Of a DNA stretch of 64,000 bases, positions 62,842-64,000 are shown piece after piece. The first letter of the stretch is position 1, and each line of letters begins with the position of its first letter. Position numbers and translations under genes: made by a program. The DNA is taken from positions 2,416,697 to 2,480,696 of the forward strand of contig NZ_LT630004.1 in the NCBI RefSeq assembly GCF_900111815.1, written 5' to 3'. Origin of the DNA: Bacillus massilinigeriensis. GTDB taxonomy: Bacteria; Bacillota; Bacilli; Bacillales; Cytobacillaceae. Under the pieces are notes generated by a model. That model was not told the DNA's origin. It was given only the letters and a program-made list of their open reading frames with translations, and did no database searches.

Positions 62842-64000
62842 TTACATAGCGTCTGCGAGGCAAGGGATATCCTTCATCATTCGCTCTGCGTCAAACGCTT
62901 TGTGCTTCGTGCCGATTCCATGTAACACTTTTAGTAGTTTCCCGCATAGAACCACGATGGATTGCTTCTTACGCAATGGATTAACCCGACGGGTTGTGTA
63001 ATACTCGTGTAACTTTTTAAAAGCTTCATTGTGGCGAATCATCGGTATCATCACTCGGAACAGAAGGGCTCGCAGCTTTCTTCTGCCACGCTTGGAGATG
63101 CGTTTTTGTCCTTTATGTTGGCCGGAGGAATTTTCCCGTAATGTTAATCCCGCGAGTTTGATTAATTGGCGTGGATTCTCATAGTGGGAAAAGCTTCCGA
63201 TTTCAGCTAATAAATCGACAATGGTAGTGTCTCCTAGCCCAGGCACTGTGGAGAGCCAATCGTATTCTACAGATGTTTCTATAAGCTTGACTAACTGCTC
63301 TGGCACGCTCTCTATTTCTAGTTCTAACTGATGGTAACGACGGACGAGTGTGGCGATTTCTATACGGGCCATCTCGCGTCCCTCCGTTACTCCAATAGAG
63401 TGAGCTGCGACTTCGATAAGGCGTATTGCTTTTGGTCTCTGCGGAGACTTTAGCCCCTCGACCTGTCGGTAAAGGGATAAAACTTCATCGAGTTGTTTTT
63501 GATGAAGATCACTTGGAAACGGTGTACATTCCAGTACGGCCATCGCCATCTTTCCGAATGACGGAAAGACTTGGGAGAACTCAGGAAAATAGCGGTCTAA
63601 CCAGCGAATCATCCTGTTCTTCACCATTCCAAGCTCCTCTGTCAACTTGCTTCTAAACGCGGATCCAACTCGAAGTTCTGCCTCCATGTCTTTCAAGATA
63701 CGCGGATAACTAAAACGTCCATCTTTTACAAGGCGAGCGATGACTAACGCATCTTTGCGGTCATGTTTGGTCGGCAGATTATCATCTAGCTCTTTGGAGC
63801 GTTTGACATGCATGGGATTGGCCATCACCAAGGGAATGCCCCGTTCGCCCAGGAAATAGGCTAAATTGAGCCAATAATGGCCGGTAGGCTCTATCCCAAC
63901 GATTACTTCTGTTTTCCCGTATTCTTTCATTGCAGCCAGAATCCGTTGGTAGAAATGTTCGAATCCATCCCGAGACTGGGATACAGAAAAAGATTTTTGA
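62842..64000 (-). CDS. IS110-family transposase, 5' end beyond the window
   Basis: DEDD recombinase of the IS110 family. The RuvC-like N-terminal part has VIVGIEPTGHYWLNLA and LPTKHDRKDALVIARL, with the acidic residues DEDD enzymes need. The C-terminal Transposase_20 part has YDWLSTVPGLGDTTIVDLL and RENSSGQHKGQKRISKRGR with the nucleophilic-Ser region. The frame stays open to the window edge (64000), beyond the inner ATG at 63930, so the true start is outside. Read through without stops; probably functional. Confidence 0.9.
   Translation of the reverse strand, partial: QKSFSVSQSRDGFEHFYQRILAAMKEYGKTEVIVGIEPTGHYWLNLAYFLGERGIPLVMANPMHVKRSKELDDNLPTKHDRKDALVIARLVKDGRFSYPRILKDMEAELRVGSAFRSKLTEELGMVKNRMIRWLDRYFPEFSQVFPSFGKMAMAVLECTPFPSDLHQKQLDEVLSLYRQVEGLKSPQRPKAIRLIEVAAHSIGVTEGREMARIEIATLVRRYHQLELEIESVPEQLVKLIETSVEYDWLSTVPGLGDTTIVDLLAEIGSFSHYENPRQLIKLAGLTLRENSSGQHKGQKRISKRGRRKLRALLFRVMIPMIRHNEAFKKLHEYYTTRRVNPLRKKQSIVVLCGKLLKVLHGIGTKHKAFDAERMMKDIPCLADAM

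Noticed and set aside
1-64000. tRNA, rRNA or tmRNA genes and prophage integration sites
   Set aside because: No tRNA-like clover-leaf, rRNA segment or att-type tRNA-end duplication was noticed on either strand.

Overview
The window is chromosomal DNA from a low-to-moderate G+C endospore-forming Firmicute of the family Bacillaceae (Bacillus sensu lato). Evidence is the long gene order shared with the yui/yum/yut/yun region of Bacillus subtilis, strong AGGAGG-type ribosome sites, TTG and GTG starts, and several sporulation-type genes. Genus cannot be fixed from the sequence alone.

Positions 1-27 kb are a conserved core. In order: YuiA-like peptide, NUDIX hydrolase, NADH dehydrogenase (yumB), ferredoxin-NADP reductase (yumC), three tandem copies of a 149-bp structured repeat, a cluster of three paralogous 64-aa proteins and a cupin gene with sigma-K-like promoters, Fe-S/redox genes (yutM, yuzB, yutJ, yuzD, yutI), the threonine operon hom-thrC-thrB, a 2-hydroxyacid dehydrogenase, yutH-yutG-yutF-yutE-yutD-yutC, lipA, lytH, a metPS-type sodium:amino-acid transporter with its 34-aa small subunit, an HD-GYP protein, yunC and yunD. 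The block ends in a frameshifted stub of yunF.

Positions 27-37 kb are accessory metabolism and resistance: a LysR regulator divergent from a DASS transporter and an ApgM-family enzyme whose usual nucleophilic Ser is Thr, an erythromycin-esterase-like gene, two decayed genes, and an RND efflux pump (SwrC family).

Positions 37-64 kb are a polymorphic-toxin island read almost entirely on the minus strand. A type VII-secreted LXG operon (DUF4176-like protein, two small WXG-like partners, toxin, immunity) is followed and preceded by extra toxin C-terminal/immunity modules. Six modules can be recognised: an intact 612-aa LXG toxin with its neighbour; an Ntox15 (Tde1-like) tail with a Tdi1-like immunity gene; an HHH-type HNH toxin with a Syd/SUKH-like gene; a GHH-type toxin with a small immunity candidate; an LHH-type toxin with a SUKH gene; and an endonuclease tail with a YezG-like gene. 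They share an almost identical linker before each variable toxin domain, a shared hairpin terminator after immunity genes, repeated intergenic DNA and serine-recombinase remnants. IS21, IS1380 and an IS4-family element each interrupt one toxin or immunity gene. Removing the element and one target duplication restores an in-frame gene in all three cases. A second IS4-family element and an IS110-family element are also present. Most modules are broken: stop codons, frameshifts, loss of the LXG N-terminus, insertions. Several breaks lie in homopolymer runs, so some could be sequencing errors.
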